NCBI GenBank assembly: GCA_002084765.1 | Contig: NBMB01000001.1 | Coordinates: 62,001 to 126,000, forward strand | DNA length: 64,000 nt | Source of the DNA: Candidatus Cloacimonetes bacterium 4572_55 | GTDB lineage: Bacteria > 4572-55 | Reading direction: 5' to 3' | Shown here: in pieces, positions 1 through 9,415 of the stretch | How positions within the stretch are numbered: position 1 is the first letter of the stretch | Layout: each line of letters starts with the position of its first letter | Notes under the pieces: generated by a model | Databases searched by the model: none | What the model saw: only the letters and a program-made list of their open reading frames with translations | What the model was told of the DNA's origin: nothing | Position numbers and translations under genes: made by a program

Positions 1-528
1 GTAAGAGTCCAATATCTCAGCGATTTGGGCGTTGTATATCCAGCCGGGGGACGCAAATCCTTCTGGCTTTCTGCTTAGATATCGTTCAAATTCGGCAAAT
101 CCGAGGGAGATCATCCGATCTATTTCTTCCTTTGGGAGCCGATCTATATTATCCTGCCAATAAAAATGGTCATACCCATGCAAGCCTAATTCATGCCCCT
201 GCTCCATGATCTGTTTGAGTATATCCCGACCCTTGGAGATCAAATAGATCGGAGGCAATAAGACCCCAGAAAAAAGTGCTCGCACACCGTAAGTGCTCGG
301 AGCTTTGAGCCGCCACATACGACGCAGGAACCCGGGCCGAGTGATTACGCGTTTGATCGCTATGCCAGATCGGTCTGGTCCCGATGGGATGAAAAAGGAG
401 GCAGTAATTCCCAATTCTGAAAATAATTTTAAAAGACGCGGCGCGCCCTGGTTCAGCCCGGACGCGATGTCGATATCTACTCGCAAATAGAGGATTGTGG
501 GATGGGAATTATTTGTATTATCTCGCAT
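1..528 (-). CDS. ArnD-like polysaccharide deacetylase / deformylase (partial, 3' end off window)
   Basis: The frame is open from an ATG at 528 to the left edge, so 176 N-terminal residues are visible. Near residues 13-18 is RVDIDIASG, followed by a run reading GAPRLLKLF and TASFFIPSGPD. Near residue 115 is GHELGLHGYDH. These match the first two NodB-fold metal-binding motifs in the form found in ArnD, the deformylase acting on 4-formamido-arabinose-phosphoundecaprenol. No other lipid A modification gene is visible, so the substrate is inferred only; a general polysaccharide deacetylase is the alternative. No clear ribosome site precedes the start; a tandem repeat begins 12 bases upstream. Confidence 0.75.
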   Translation of the reverse strand, partial: MRDNTNNSHPTILYLRVDIDIASGLNQGAPRLLKLFSELGITASFFIPSGPDRSGIAIKRVITRPGFLRRMWRLKAPSTYGVRALFSGVLLPPIYLISKGRDILKQIMEQGHELGLHGYDHFYWQDNIDRLPKEEIDRMISLGFAEFERYLSRKPEGFASPGWIYNAQIAEILDSY

Positions 529-540
529 GGAGTTCTGTCC

Positions 541-616
541 GCAGATTACGCTCCGCAGATTACGCTCCGCAGATTACGCAGATTATCGCAGATTATCGCA
601 GATTATCGCAGATTAA
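541..616. repeat. Tandem GCAGATTA repeat
   Basis: GCAGATTA occurs seven times, starting at 541, 555, 569, 578, 588, 598 and 608, with spacings of 14, 14, 9, 10, 10 and 10 bases. The spacer changes from CGCTCC to TC part way along. It lies just upstream of the deacetylase start on the minus strand and about 40 bases past the end of the TPR gene. Related CCGCAGAT words recur in other intergenic gaps of this window. Confidence 0.85.
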
Positions 617-655
617 TAATTAGGGGTTATATGAAAAAATGTAGGGAAGGGGTTT

Positions 656-2296
656 TCAGTCCTTAATTAAATTTAGCTTTTGGCGCAATTCCTCATTATT
701 TTCGTCGCTCTCTAAGGCGATATTCCAGTAGTGAGCCGCCTGTTCAGTCTGACGGAGTGCAAAATGAATATCGCCGAGATGCTCCATAATCACCGCGTCC
801 CGGGCACCGACGTCGATAGCTCGATCCATATAGACCAACGCGTCTTCGTATCGCTCCAGCCGGTAGAGAATCCATCCCATACTGTCCAGAAAAGCGCCGT
901 TGTCCGGCTCCGCTTCAACTGCGACCGTAATCATACGCAACGCCTCTTCCAAATTTTCATTGGCGTCTGCCCAGGTATAACCGACAAAATTATTTGCCGG
1001 CGCATAGAGCGAGTCGATCTCCAACGCCTTCTGCATGGTTTTGATCGCTTCTGTGTGCTCTCCCTTCTCATACATGGACGTCCCCAGGCTAAACCAGGCG
1101 TGGGCTTGCGTGGAGTCTCTTTCCAGAGAGCGACGGAACGCAGAAATTGCATCCTCCCAACGAAAAAGATCGGCATATGTCAAACCGAGCAAATAATCCG
1201 CGTCAGAATCGAGATCTCGTAAGCCGATAAAGGTATGATACGCCATCCGAGCCGAATCCGGCTCGTCGATCTGGGCAAGGATATTGGCATAATTCAGCCA
1301 GGCCTGCGCTGAGGTGGGATTTCTTACCGCGGTCTCTTTGAAATGTTTTTTCGCCTTCTCAAATTCGCCGAGATGCCGATAGCAGACCCCGAGATAAAAA
1401 TGATAGCTCGATTCGTAAGAATCATTTCCAATCAGGGACAACAGGGCCGCCGCCGCCTTTGCATAATCCTCCCGCTCGATTGCATACTGATACAACAGCT
1501 CTTGATAATTGATCTGATCCGGGTTTGCTTGCGCCAAACTATCGACGTGTGTGATCGGAACATCCTGTTGCTTATAGAGTTGTATCAAGGTATCGTAAAT
1601 AAGCGATCGGGAGGTTCTGATTGCCATACCTTTTTCTAAAATTTTCATAGCGGAAGCAAACCGGTCATTTTTCAGGTGCAACTGCGCCCATTCCAAAAAA
1701 AGATGGGGTTCCCGATTTCCAAATTCGTATGCTTGATCAAAATATTTCTCTGCGTTTTCCGAATTATTCTGTAAGAAATAGAGATGCCCGATCTGGAAGT
1801 AGACATCCGAATCAGACGAGTCTTTTTCCGACCAATTCTTAAAAAATTCTAATAGTTCTTGAGTTTGATCCCTTTTTTGATAGAGCCGGATCAATTCATA
1901 GGTAAACTTGCTTCGCTCCGGCTCTAACTCGAAGACGCGGCGCAGATAGTGTTCGGCTCTCTCCTCGTCTTGATCGATCAGATAATATTCGGAAAGCTCT
2001 TTGAGGCAGTTCAAATTGTCCGGGTCCAGTTCCAAAATTTTTTCCGAATAATGGGACATTTGATCGTAATCCCGCATTAAAAAATGGATCGCCTTTAACT
2101 CGTGCAGGATATCCACAGAAGTGGAGTCGCACTGATACGCGTTCTCCAAGTGTTCCATTGCGGCTTGAATTTCTTTATGTTGTTTCAAATAAACGCCCAT
2201 CATGTAATGCGTAAACGCGCATTCTTCATCAATGGGCTGGGCTACGGAAAAAACGACTGATAGTTGAAAAATGAGAATAGTTAAAAAACAACGCAT
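656..2296 (-). CDS. Secreted tetratricopeptide-repeat protein
   Basis: A 546-residue protein with a signal peptide at residues 1-19 (hydrophobic run ending SVAQ). The rest is a nearly unbroken array of TPR-like helix pairs; units such as AWFSLGTSMYEKGEHTEAI and ALEIDSLYAPANNFVGYTW show the typical W/G/Y/A pattern. No catalytic domain is visible, so it is probably a periplasmic or outer-membrane scaffold. The ATG at 2296 has AAGGA eight to nine bases upstream. It lies 33 bases downstream of dnaB on the same strand and may be its last co-transcribed gene. The precise role is not recognisable. Confidence 0.85.
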   Translation of the reverse strand: MRCFLTILIFQLSVVFSVAQPIDEECAFTHYMMGVYLKQHKEIQAAMEHLENAYQCDSTSVDILHELKAIHFLMRDYDQMSHYSEKILELDPDNLNCLKELSEYYLIDQDEERAEHYLRRVFELEPERSKFTYELIRLYQKRDQTQELLEFFKNWSEKDSSDSDVYFQIGHLYFLQNNSENAEKYFDQAYEFGNREPHLFLEWAQLHLKNDRFASAMKILEKGMAIRTSRSLIYDTLIQLYKQQDVPITHVDSLAQANPDQINYQELLYQYAIEREDYAKAAAALLSLIGNDSYESSYHFYLGVCYRHLGEFEKAKKHFKETAVRNPTSAQAWLNYANILAQIDEPDSARMAYHTFIGLRDLDSDADYLLGLTYADLFRWEDAISAFRRSLERDSTQAHAWFSLGTSMYEKGEHTEAIKTMQKALEIDSLYAPANNFVGYTWADANENLEEALRMITVAVEAEPDNGAFLDSMGWILYRLERYEDALVYMDRAIDVGARDAVIMEHLGDIHFALRQTEQAAHYWNIALESDENNEELRQKLNLIKD

Positions 2297-2329
2297 AAAA
2301 TGTCCTTTTAAATGTTAATATTTTTTAAG

Positions 2330-3688
2330 CTAATAAGGATGGCTTTCTTCCTCATAAGCCAGATTTTCAAACCGAGTATATTCGGATCGAAAGGCAAGCC
2401 GCACCGTTCCTACGGGTCCATTTCTCTGCTTACCAATAATGATTTCTGCGATACCTTCCTCCTCCTCGATACCGTACCGTTCGCCTCGATAGATAAACAT
2501 GACCACATCAGCGTCCTGCTCAATAGCTCCGGAATCTCGCAAGTCGCTCAGCTGGGGTCTTCGATCTCCGCCGCGTGCCTCGACCGCGCGCGACAATTGG
2601 GACAGGGCAATGACAGGAATATTCAACTCTTTTGCCAAAATTTTGAGGGATCGTGATATTTGCGAGATTTCCTGCTGGCGATTCTCTTTCCCTTTGGGTC
2701 CCTGCATCAATTGCAGATAATCGATGATAAGCAGATCCAGGTTCGACTGAGCCGTCAACCTTCGGGCTTTTGCCCGCATCTCCAGCACGCCGACAGCCGG
2801 AGAGTCGTCGATATAGATCGGCGCGGCTCCGAGTTTCCCAACCGCCAGACTGACCCGGGGCCATTCCTCATCCGAAATCCTGTTGGTGCGCAGCCGATGA
2901 CCGTCTATTCTTGCCTCAGAGCATAACATCCGCTGCACGAGCTGCCAGCGAGACATCTCCAAGCTGAATAAGCCCACCGATTTTTTTTCCACAGCACCCA
3001 CATGGCGGGCAATATCCAGACAAAAACTGGTTTTTCCCATCGAGGGTCTGCCAGCGATAATAATCAAGTCCGATTTTTGTAGACCCGCAGTCAGAATATC
3101 CAGCTCCCGAAATCCAGTCGATAGGCCAGTCACATCGCTGATTTGCGCCTGCTCGTGATGCTCCTCAATGATTTCAAATGTCTCTTTCATCACATCTTTC
3201 ATGCTGATAAAACCGGACTTCAGCCGTTTCTCTGAGACCTCGAAGATCATCTGTTCCGCTCGATCCAACAACTCATCGACTGCTTCGCTCTCATCGTAGC
3301 TTTCCTTCACGATCTTGGTTGCGAGATAGATCAGACGACGCAGCACCGCTTTGTCCCGAATGATATTGGTGTGATACTCGACGTGCGCGGTTGTGTCAAC
3401 AGAATCCAGCAGTCGGGAAAGATAGATAGTGCCACCGACGTTTTCCAGCCAACCTTTTGCCTTTAATTCATTGGATACAGTCAGGAGGTCCACAGCTTCA
3501 TTGCGGTAATAGAGGTTCACAATCGAATCGAATATTCTTTTGTGAGCCTCCCGATATAGATATTCGGAATCCAGAATCTCCGCCGCGATATCAATCGCTT
3601 CTCGCTGGAGCATCATGGCTCCCAGGACCGCCTGTTCCGCTTCGATATTTTGCGGCGGAATCCGAGCCATTTGTGCGTTTTGATTCAT
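2330..3688 (-). CDS. dnaB: Replicative DNA helicase DnaB
   Basis: A 452-residue hexameric 5'-3' helicase that unwinds DNA at the replication fork. The N-terminal DnaB domain (PPQNIEAEQAVLGAMM, residues about 11-26) is followed by a RecA-like motor with Walker A GRPSMGKTSF near residue 212. Walker B (LLIIDYLQLM), the QEISQISRSLK helicase segment and the C-terminal motif RDSGAIEQDADVV come next. Length is typical and no intein or insertion is present. The start overlaps the stop of the upstream uracil-DNA glycosylase gene by four bases (ATGA), so the two are translationally coupled. Confidence 0.97.
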   Translation of the reverse strand: MNQNAQMARIPPQNIEAEQAVLGAMMLQREAIDIAAEILDSEYLYREAHKRIFDSIVNLYYRNEAVDLLTVSNELKAKGWLENVGGTIYLSRLLDSVDTTAHVEYHTNIIRDKAVLRRLIYLATKIVKESYDESEAVDELLDRAEQMIFEVSEKRLKSGFISMKDVMKETFEIIEEHHEQAQISDVTGLSTGFRELDILTAGLQKSDLIIIAGRPSMGKTSFCLDIARHVGAVEKKSVGLFSLEMSRWQLVQRMLCSEARIDGHRLRTNRISDEEWPRVSLAVGKLGAAPIYIDDSPAVGVLEMRAKARRLTAQSNLDLLIIDYLQLMQGPKGKENRQQEISQISRSLKILAKELNIPVIALSQLSRAVEARGGDRRPQLSDLRDSGAIEQDADVVMFIYRGERYGIEEEEGIAEIIIGKQRNGPVGTVRLAFRSEYTRFENLAYEEESHPY

Positions 3689-4482
3689 TTTTTCTCCGTT
3701 CGGACTTCAAGATAGAGTTGCCGCAGCCGCTTCATATCTTCCCATACCTCCCGTTTATATCTTTTTGTTCGGGAAGAGTTTGGCGTGTATAACAGCGCGG
3801 CTGGGTGATACGTGATCAATATGTTTGCGCCTTGAGACTTTTGATCATCTTTTTGATAATCATAGAGCCGATTTCGCAATTGCCTGAGAGGCAGTGTTTT
3901 TTTCACCAAAGTTTGACCTGCGATCCGACCCAGCGCGCAGATCAATTTTGGTCTAATCAGCTCCAATTGCTTATGGAGATACGGCTTGCATATTTCAATC
4001 TCTTGATGCCTCGGATCCCGATTTTTCGGAGGTCGGCATTTGATGATATTGCAGAGATAGACCTCTTCCCGCGTCAAATCGATCGCTTTCAGAATTTTAT
4101 CGAAAAGCTGACCAGCCGCGCCGACAAAAGGCTCCCCTTGCTTATCCTCATCCGCTCCAGGTGCTTCTCCGATAAAAACCAGATCCGCGTTCGGATTGCC
4201 CGATCCATAGACAAATTTGGTTCGGGTTTTATGCAAAGGACACTTCGTGCAACGACAAATCTGATCATAATGCTCTTCCAATGTCTGCGCGATACGTTCG
4301 GAATTCGCGCTTTTTTCCACAGGTCCCGCGTGATCTTTTCCAGAATAGCTTTCCGGATCGGGAGAGAGACGCGTGGTCGATAAAACGAGCTCCTCCAATC
4401 CCAATTCTTGGTGCCATTTGATATATTGGATCACCGCTCCTTGGATATCTCCGCGCGTGATAGTATGCTGGTCCATCGCCAT
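3685..4482 (-). CDS. Uracil-DNA glycosylase, family 4 (4Fe-4S)
   Basis: A 265-residue base-excision repair enzyme that removes uracil from DNA. An N-terminal extension of about 75 residues precedes the domain. The domain begins [13 protein letters not shown] and continues with [17 protein letters not shown] and [13 protein letters not shown], the family 4 motifs. The cysteines in CTKC and the later IKC and CKPY segments fit the iron-sulfur cluster ligands. The C-terminal ITYHPAALL matches the family's HPSxxL motif. The start is the ATG at 4482 with AGGAAAA upstream. Overlap with dnaB suggests one replication/repair transcript. Confidence 0.93.
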   Translation of the reverse strand: MAMDQHTITRGDIQGAVIQYIKWHQELGLEELVLSTTRLSPDPESYSGKDHAGPVEKSANSERIAQTLEEHYDQICRCTKCPLHKTRTKFVYGSGNPNADLVFIGEAPGADEDKQGEPFVGAAGQLFDKILKAIDLTREEVYLCNIIKCRPPKNRDPRHQEIEICKPYLHKQLELIRPKLICALGRIAGQTLVKKTLPLRQLRNRLYDYQKDDQKSQGANILITYHPAALLYTPNSSRTKRYKREVWEDMKRLRQLYLEVRTEKK

Positions 4483-4539
4483 GAGGTTTTCCTATAAAAT
4501 TTATTTATACCTATTTAGGTTATAAAAGAAAATTTAAAG

Positions 4540-7500
4540 TTAATGTTCAGGAAGAACGATCATTTTCTTCGTTTTTACGTCGCCACCATATTCTAATCGA
4601 AGGATATAGACGCCGCTTTTTACTCGCCGGTCGCTGTCATCTCGGCGATCCCACGCCTCCCGATTCAGCCCGATCCCGTAGTTTTTGGAATCAAAATGCT
4701 TGACCAATTGCCCGGCTATATTATAAATATCCAGCTTTGTTTCCCGATCTCCCGACGGCAGATTGAACTGAATACGCGTCGTCGTGATTACCGGATTCGG
4801 CGACACGAAATTTAGAGACAGCTCGGGGAAAGGTAAGTTTGCTCGAATGGGTCCGTATTGGCGTCGCTCTCCATCCACGCGCGTAGCCTCGACCCAATAG
4901 AGATATTCTACGCCTGGCGTGACGTCCTCGTCCGTATAGTGATCCACCAGGATCATGGCGGGATTGACGAGTACCGGTTGGCCCGGTTCGTCCGCGGGAC
5001 GACGAAGTATATGAAAGCCAAGCACCCCGGTTGTATCCAGAATATTCCAACTGATTTTGATGCCGCTACCGATCGGATCTGCGATCAAATCGGAGACTTC
5101 GATATCGACCACATCATAAAATTTGTCCCGCGCGGATTGGATGTTCGATCGCAAATCGTTCAAATTATCCCCGGCAGATAAGATAAAAGAGACGCGCACT
5201 GTATAATCCGGGTCCAAAATATAAGGTCCCGTAGAACAGCCGCAATTGTAGTCGTCCGCGTCTGTTGAGGAGTCATAGTGAAGCGTCCCGTTTAAGAATT
5301 GGATCATATTCGAATCCTGCATATTCTCACCGTCATAAACGTATACTTCGTTATCGATAACAGTCAGATTCACAGTTTCGGTCGGATCTACCGCGGCGAT
5401 CCCAGCAAACACATCGTAGTCATTTCCCCGCTGCCAAACAAATTGATCCGCCTCGTCGATCCCAGCTTCGTCGTCCTGGGAAGTGTCGCCGATATCCCAG
5501 TCGACAAACGTGGCAGTATAGAGATTTTCTATGATCGACGCACCGGTATTGCTCAGTTCATAGTTCAAAATCACGTAATCATCGTCCGGATCGTCGGAAA
5601 ATGTCCAACTTTCCAAAACAACTTGCAAACCCTTAGGATTCGGATGGTTTCCGTCACTAAAGAGCGCGTGCCCGATCTGAGGAATATCAGGGGACGAGTC
5701 AAAATATAACAATCCATCGTTTGCCTCATCCACCTGCCAATCGTTGCCGCCCTGTTCTCCATTATTGAAATAGGCGTCGCAGACATAATCAGCGTCTGTT
5801 CCCGCGGCAAATGTCCCGCTGAAAAGGATGTTACTCTCTTCCCCTGCGGGATAGATGAATCCGGATCCTTGCGCGAACTCATTTGTGGCTTGCCACATGC
5901 CCAGTTCGCCGTCCGACGTGAGGGTAAAGATGATATTTCCGCTCTCATGGTTCCCAATGCTGGGCGGGACCAGATAGATGAAGTTTACATCCGAATGATA
6001 CCCGTCGCCATCGATTGAGAGATCAAAATCAATGGCATGTCCGCGCGGCAGATTCTCCGAAGCGACGAGCTCAAAAGCGACGGAATTTGTCGCGCTCTCT
6101 CCGTGATCCATGTCGCCATAAGATACGATCGGATTGACGATCCCTATCATATTGTCTGTTGTGGAGATCGTGAGCGAGACGTTGTCTATCGACGAAAATA
6201 GGCTGCGCAATGTCAGATAGAGATCGACCGTCTCTCCCGGATCGATCTCGCCGCTACCATTTCCGACCGCGTCGTCGTCGATTTGTCGATCTGTTAGGAT
6301 AATCGCATCAAAGGTCTCGGTCAGCGCGTTGCGCGCGTTGGCTCTTCCGCTGCCCAGCAATCCCACATAGTCCGGATTTTGTTCGTCGATATTGTCCGCG
6401 GAAAGTATGGCTTGAGTAGCGATCTGATCCTGATCCCAATCGGGTCGATGCGACTTCAAGAGACCGCACAATCCCGCGACAAGCGGCGTGGACATGGACG
6501 TCCCGCTTTTATACCCATATCCGTCGTTTCGCAGTAGGCTCCAGATCGATTGACCCGGCGCGGAGATGTCCACCCATTCGCCGTAATTCGAGGAAGAACT
6601 TCTTATATCGGAACTGTTTGTGTTGGCGACAGCGATCACATGATCGTATGCGGCTGGATAATTCAGCCCGGAGTTGCCATCGTTTCCAGCCGCGGCAATA
6701 ATCACCGCGCCCTGTTGATACGTATCCTCAACCACCTCCCGGCTGAACCGAGACGCGCTGTATCCGCTCCAACTGCAACTGATCACATCCGCGCCTTGAT
6801 GCGCCGCATAATAAATCCCCTGATACCCGCGGGAGATGGATCGGTTGGAGCCAGACCGAACCCCCATAACCCGGCAGTTCCAACTGATCGAAGCAATGCC
6901 GGTATTGTTGTCGGTTACTGCGCACGCGATACCGGCGCAATGTGTGCCGTGGTCGTCCGAGCTCTGATCTCCGGGCGTGGGATCTCCGTCTTGGTCATAA
7001 AAATCATAGCCGTGAATATCGTCAATATAGCCGTTATTGTCGTCGTCCACACCGATTTCTCCGTTCGCTTCCGCTTCGTTGATCCATAAGTTGCCGGCAA
7101 CGTCTTGGTGCAAGATTTCCACGCCGTTGTCCACAATAGCGATCACAGACTCCGAGCTTCCATGAGTGATGTCCCAAGCCGCCTCGGCTTGAAGCAATTC
7201 CATGTGATACCGATGATTAATATCGTCGGAAAAATAAGGATCGTTGGGCGAATCTCGTGTTTTTTCCGGTTTATCCGACCGAAAAACGTCCGTAATATAG
7301 GCGAGATAGCACGGTTCTGCATACTCGACTTCAGGATGGGAATTTAATTCCTTTACCAGACTCGGCACATCAACTTCGCGGCTGAACTCGATTTGGAACA
7401 CCCGATCCAGCCCGATCGAATTACCGATTTCCGTCTGTGGAATCGCTTTCTCAAAAGAGATCGCGCCGAACGGATGGAGCAAGCGGTCAATTTCTACCAA

Positions 7501-7665
7501 GCCCGACTGATTTTTGGCCAAATCGACCTGTTTCGGCTGGGCTTCCGGTTTAAATTTGATCATCACCGCGCAGTCTTGATACATCGGCTGCCGCTCAACT
7601 TGCGCGGATGCACATAGAGGCGTCAGACAGAAGAAAAAAATAATGAGAATTTTATACGATTTCAT
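4540..7665 (-). CDS. Secreted subtilisin-like serine protease with FlgD-like C-terminal sorting module
   Basis: The ATG at 7665 is chosen over an upstream ATG at 7725 because GGAGGG lies five bases before it and a signal peptide (MKSYKILIIFFFCLTPLCAS) starts there. This gives 1041 residues. After a propeptide-like region (EVEYAEPCYLAY) comes an S8 domain with Asp in VIAIVDNGVE near residue 178, His in HGTHCAGIA near 240 and Ser in GTSMSTPLVAG near 389. A long beta-rich region with an Fn3-like segment follows. The last about 80 residues (SPNPVITTTRIQFNLP to GVYILRLE) form the FlgD-like/type IX-type sorting module. It is therefore exported across both membranes or anchored on the surface. The substrate is unknown. 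Confidence 0.93.
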   Translation of the reverse strand: MKSYKILIIFFFCLTPLCASAQVERQPMYQDCAVMIKFKPEAQPKQVDLAKNQSGLVEIDRLLHPFGAISFEKAIPQTEIGNSIGLDRVFQIEFSREVDVPSLVKELNSHPEVEYAEPCYLAYITDVFRSDKPEKTRDSPNDPYFSDDINHRYHMELLQAEAAWDITHGSSESVIAIVDNGVEILHQDVAGNLWINEAEANGEIGVDDDNNGYIDDIHGYDFYDQDGDPTPGDQSSDDHGTHCAGIACAVTDNNTGIASISWNCRVMGVRSGSNRSISRGYQGIYYAAHQGADVISCSWSGYSASRFSREVVEDTYQQGAVIIAAAGNDGNSGLNYPAAYDHVIAVANTNSSDIRSSSSNYGEWVDISAPGQSIWSLLRNDGYGYKSGTSMSTPLVAGLCGLLKSHRPDWDQDQIATQAILSADNIDEQNPDYVGLLGSGRANARNALTETFDAIILTDRQIDDDAVGNGSGEIDPGETVDLYLTLRSLFSSIDNVSLTISTTDNMIGIVNPIVSYGDMDHGESATNSVAFELVASENLPRGHAIDFDLSIDGDGYHSDVNFIYLVPPSIGNHESGNIIFTLTSDGELGMWQATNEFAQGSGFIYPAGEESNILFSGTFAAGTDADYVCDAYFNNGEQGGNDWQVDEANDGLLYFDSSPDIPQIGHALFSDGNHPNPKGLQVVLESWTFSDDPDDDYVILNYELSNTGASIIENLYTATFVDWDIGDTSQDDEAGIDEADQFVWQRGNDYDVFAGIAAVDPTETVNLTVIDNEVYVYDGENMQDSNMIQFLNGTLHYDSSTDADDYNCGCSTGPYILDPDYTVRVSFILSAGDNLNDLRSNIQSARDKFYDVVDIEVSDLIADPIGSGIKISWNILDTTGVLGFHILRRPADEPGQPVLVNPAMILVDHYTDEDVTPGVEYLYWVEATRVDGERRQYGPIRANLPFPELSLNFVSPNPVITTTRIQFNLPSGDRETKLDIYNIAGQLVKHFDSKNYGIGLNREAWDRRDDSDRRVKSGVYILRLEYGGDVKTKKMIVLPEH

Positions 7666-7741
7666 ATACCCTCCAATCATGGGTTCATACAGGCTAATCG
7701 AGAATCTCGACTTCAGGTTCATCATCTTTGATTAAATATGC

Positions 7742-7770
7742 TTGACAAAAGCAGTTTGGAATCATATACT
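7742..7770 (+). promoter_or_regulatory. Sigma70-type promoter for the REC-GGDDF-REC gene
   Basis: TTGACA at 7742-7747 and TATACT at 7765-7770 are separated by exactly 17 bases. It is the best consensus promoter noticed in the window. It points to the regulator gene 300 bases downstream, which implies an untranslated leader of about 295 bases. The rest of the 7666-8072 gap has no gene, and no named RNA motif was recognised in it. Confidence 0.7.
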
Positions 7771-8072
7771 TTTCCAGTCGCTTCTAATTTAGTTTAAAAT
7801 TGATCCGAAAACAATTACCCCCTTCAGGATCGGTCGCGAAACGTTTCATTATCTATCGATCCCTCTAAGTTTTATAGAATCGGTTTTAGAAGCACCGAAA
7901 TGTTCGGATATCCAGACGCTTTCTTAATTTGGGATCGAATCCGAATAAAAGCAAGTGCTTTTTGTTATTGAGAGCGCATTTTTGAATGTCAGACCAGGAT
8001 ACTCTCCGTTCATTATAGAGGCTCCGGCAACCGAACGGTATACTAAATTGACGAATATAAGGATATGATTAG

Positions 8073-9398
8073 ATGGCTCAGGAGAAAATTCTCTTTGCCG
8101 ACGATGATACGGCTATTGTCAAATTGGTCTCCACATTTTTGAAATTTAACGGTTATGATTTATACACAGCGATTGATGGGCAGACCGCTTATAAGATCGC
8201 AAACGAGGCGCATCCGGATCTGGTCATCTCCGATGTCATGATGCCGAAAATGAGCGGATTTGATCTCTGTAGAAGACTACGAGAAAACGCCCTGACCTGG
8301 CATATTCCGATTATGCTGCTGTCGGCAAGAAATCAGACCATCGACAAGGTGCATGGGTTGGAAGAGGGAGCAAACGACTACATGACTAAGCCGTTTGAGC
8401 TTGACGAAATCTTGGCTCGCGTCAAAGCCCTGTTGAAGCGAAGCAAAGAGTCTATGGACGCAAATCCCTCGACCAAGTTGCCTGGAAATATCTCGATAGA
8501 AAAAGCAATTGTCCATCGGATCAATTCTGGAGAAAAATTCGCGGTCTGTTACTGTGATCTGGATAATTTCAAGGCGTTTAACGACCATTATGGATTTTAT
8601 CTCGGAGACAGCGCGATCAAGTTTACCGGTCTAGCGATCAACAGAACTGTCCATAAATTATGCCCGGATAAGGACGCCTTTGTCGGTCATATCGGCGGAG
8701 ACGACTTTATCTTTATCTGCCGACCAGAACAAGCACCGATGGTTTGTCAAGAGGTCATCGACCGATTTGACAAAGGTATCCGAGACCTGTATGACAAGGA
8801 GGACCTGGAACGGGGATATGTCACGGGTAAGAATCGTCAGGGCATCACAATCGAAGCACCGATCATGTCGATCTCAATTGCAGTAATCACCAATACTGTC
8901 CGTGAGATCACGCATCCAGGACAGATTAGCATGATCGAGGGCGAGTTGAAGGAGTTCGTCAAAAAAATGGAAGGGAGCGCGTATCTGGTCGATAATGTCC
9001 CGCGCCTGGGAGATCGCTCCACTATCGACGAGATATTGATCGCTCATCATGATCGGGACTTCTCACACCGTCTGAGAAAAGCACTAAGCGGCTTTCCTTT
9101 CACCATCACATTGGCGAGAAACGGAGCCGAGACACTATATTATGGATTGGAGAAAGATCCAGCTCTACTGATCTTAGACCCCAATTTGGACATCATAAAC
9201 GGATGGGAGGTTTTTCATATTCTGAGAAAAAATGAGCAATGTCGATTGCTGCCGATTCTTTTTTTCGCAACGCGAGACACCTATAAAAAGGTGAAATCCG
9301 AGGTATCGGATATCGGCGTGAGCGGGATCCTGCTCCAAGAAACGGAACCTATAGAAATCGCAAAATATTTCGGTCAAATCCTGGACTTATCCATATAA
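8073..9398 (+). CDS. Response regulator: REC - GGDEF-like (GGDDF) - degenerate REC
   Basis: A 441-residue cytoplasmic signalling protein. Residues 1-120 are an intact receiver: acidic pocket ADDD, phosphoacceptor Asp in VISDVMMPKMSG, Thr/Ser in LLSARN and Lys in MTKPFEL. Residues about 140-290 resemble a diguanylate cyclase fold with DLDNFKAFNDHYG and HIGGDDFIF, so the signature is GGDDF rather than GGDEF/GGEEF. No RxxD inhibitory site is visible. Residues about 320-441 are a second receiver that keeps an Asp (LLILDPNLD) but lacks the conserved Lys (LLQET instead of KP). Cyclic-di-GMP synthesis is possible but uncertain; a binding or scaffold role is the alternative. accC follows 17 bases downstream. 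Confidence 0.88.
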   Translation: MAQEKILFADDDTAIVKLVSTFLKFNGYDLYTAIDGQTAYKIANEAHPDLVISDVMMPKMSGFDLCRRLRENALTWHIPIMLLSARNQTIDKVHGLEEGANDYMTKPFELDEILARVKALLKRSKESMDANPSTKLPGNISIEKAIVHRINSGEKFAVCYCDLDNFKAFNDHYGFYLGDSAIKFTGLAINRTVHKLCPDKDAFVGHIGGDDFIFICRPEQAPMVCQEVIDRFDKGIRDLYDKEDLERGYVTGKNRQGITIEAPIMSISIAVITNTVREITHPGQISMIEGELKEFVKKMEGSAYLVDNVPRLGDRSTIDEILIAHHDRDFSHRLRKALSGFPFTITLARNGAETLYYGLEKDPALLILDPNLDIINGWEVFHILRKNEQCRLLPILFFATRDTYKKVKSEVSDIGVSGILLQETEPIEIAKYFGQILDLSI

Positions 9399-9415
9399 AA
9401 TTTAGAGGAAAAGCG

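Noticed and set aside
6550-7089. 179-residue plus-strand frame inside the subtilase
   Set aside because: Antisense to the catalytic domain of a clear S8 protease; low-complexity Val/Ile/Arg sequence without motifs.
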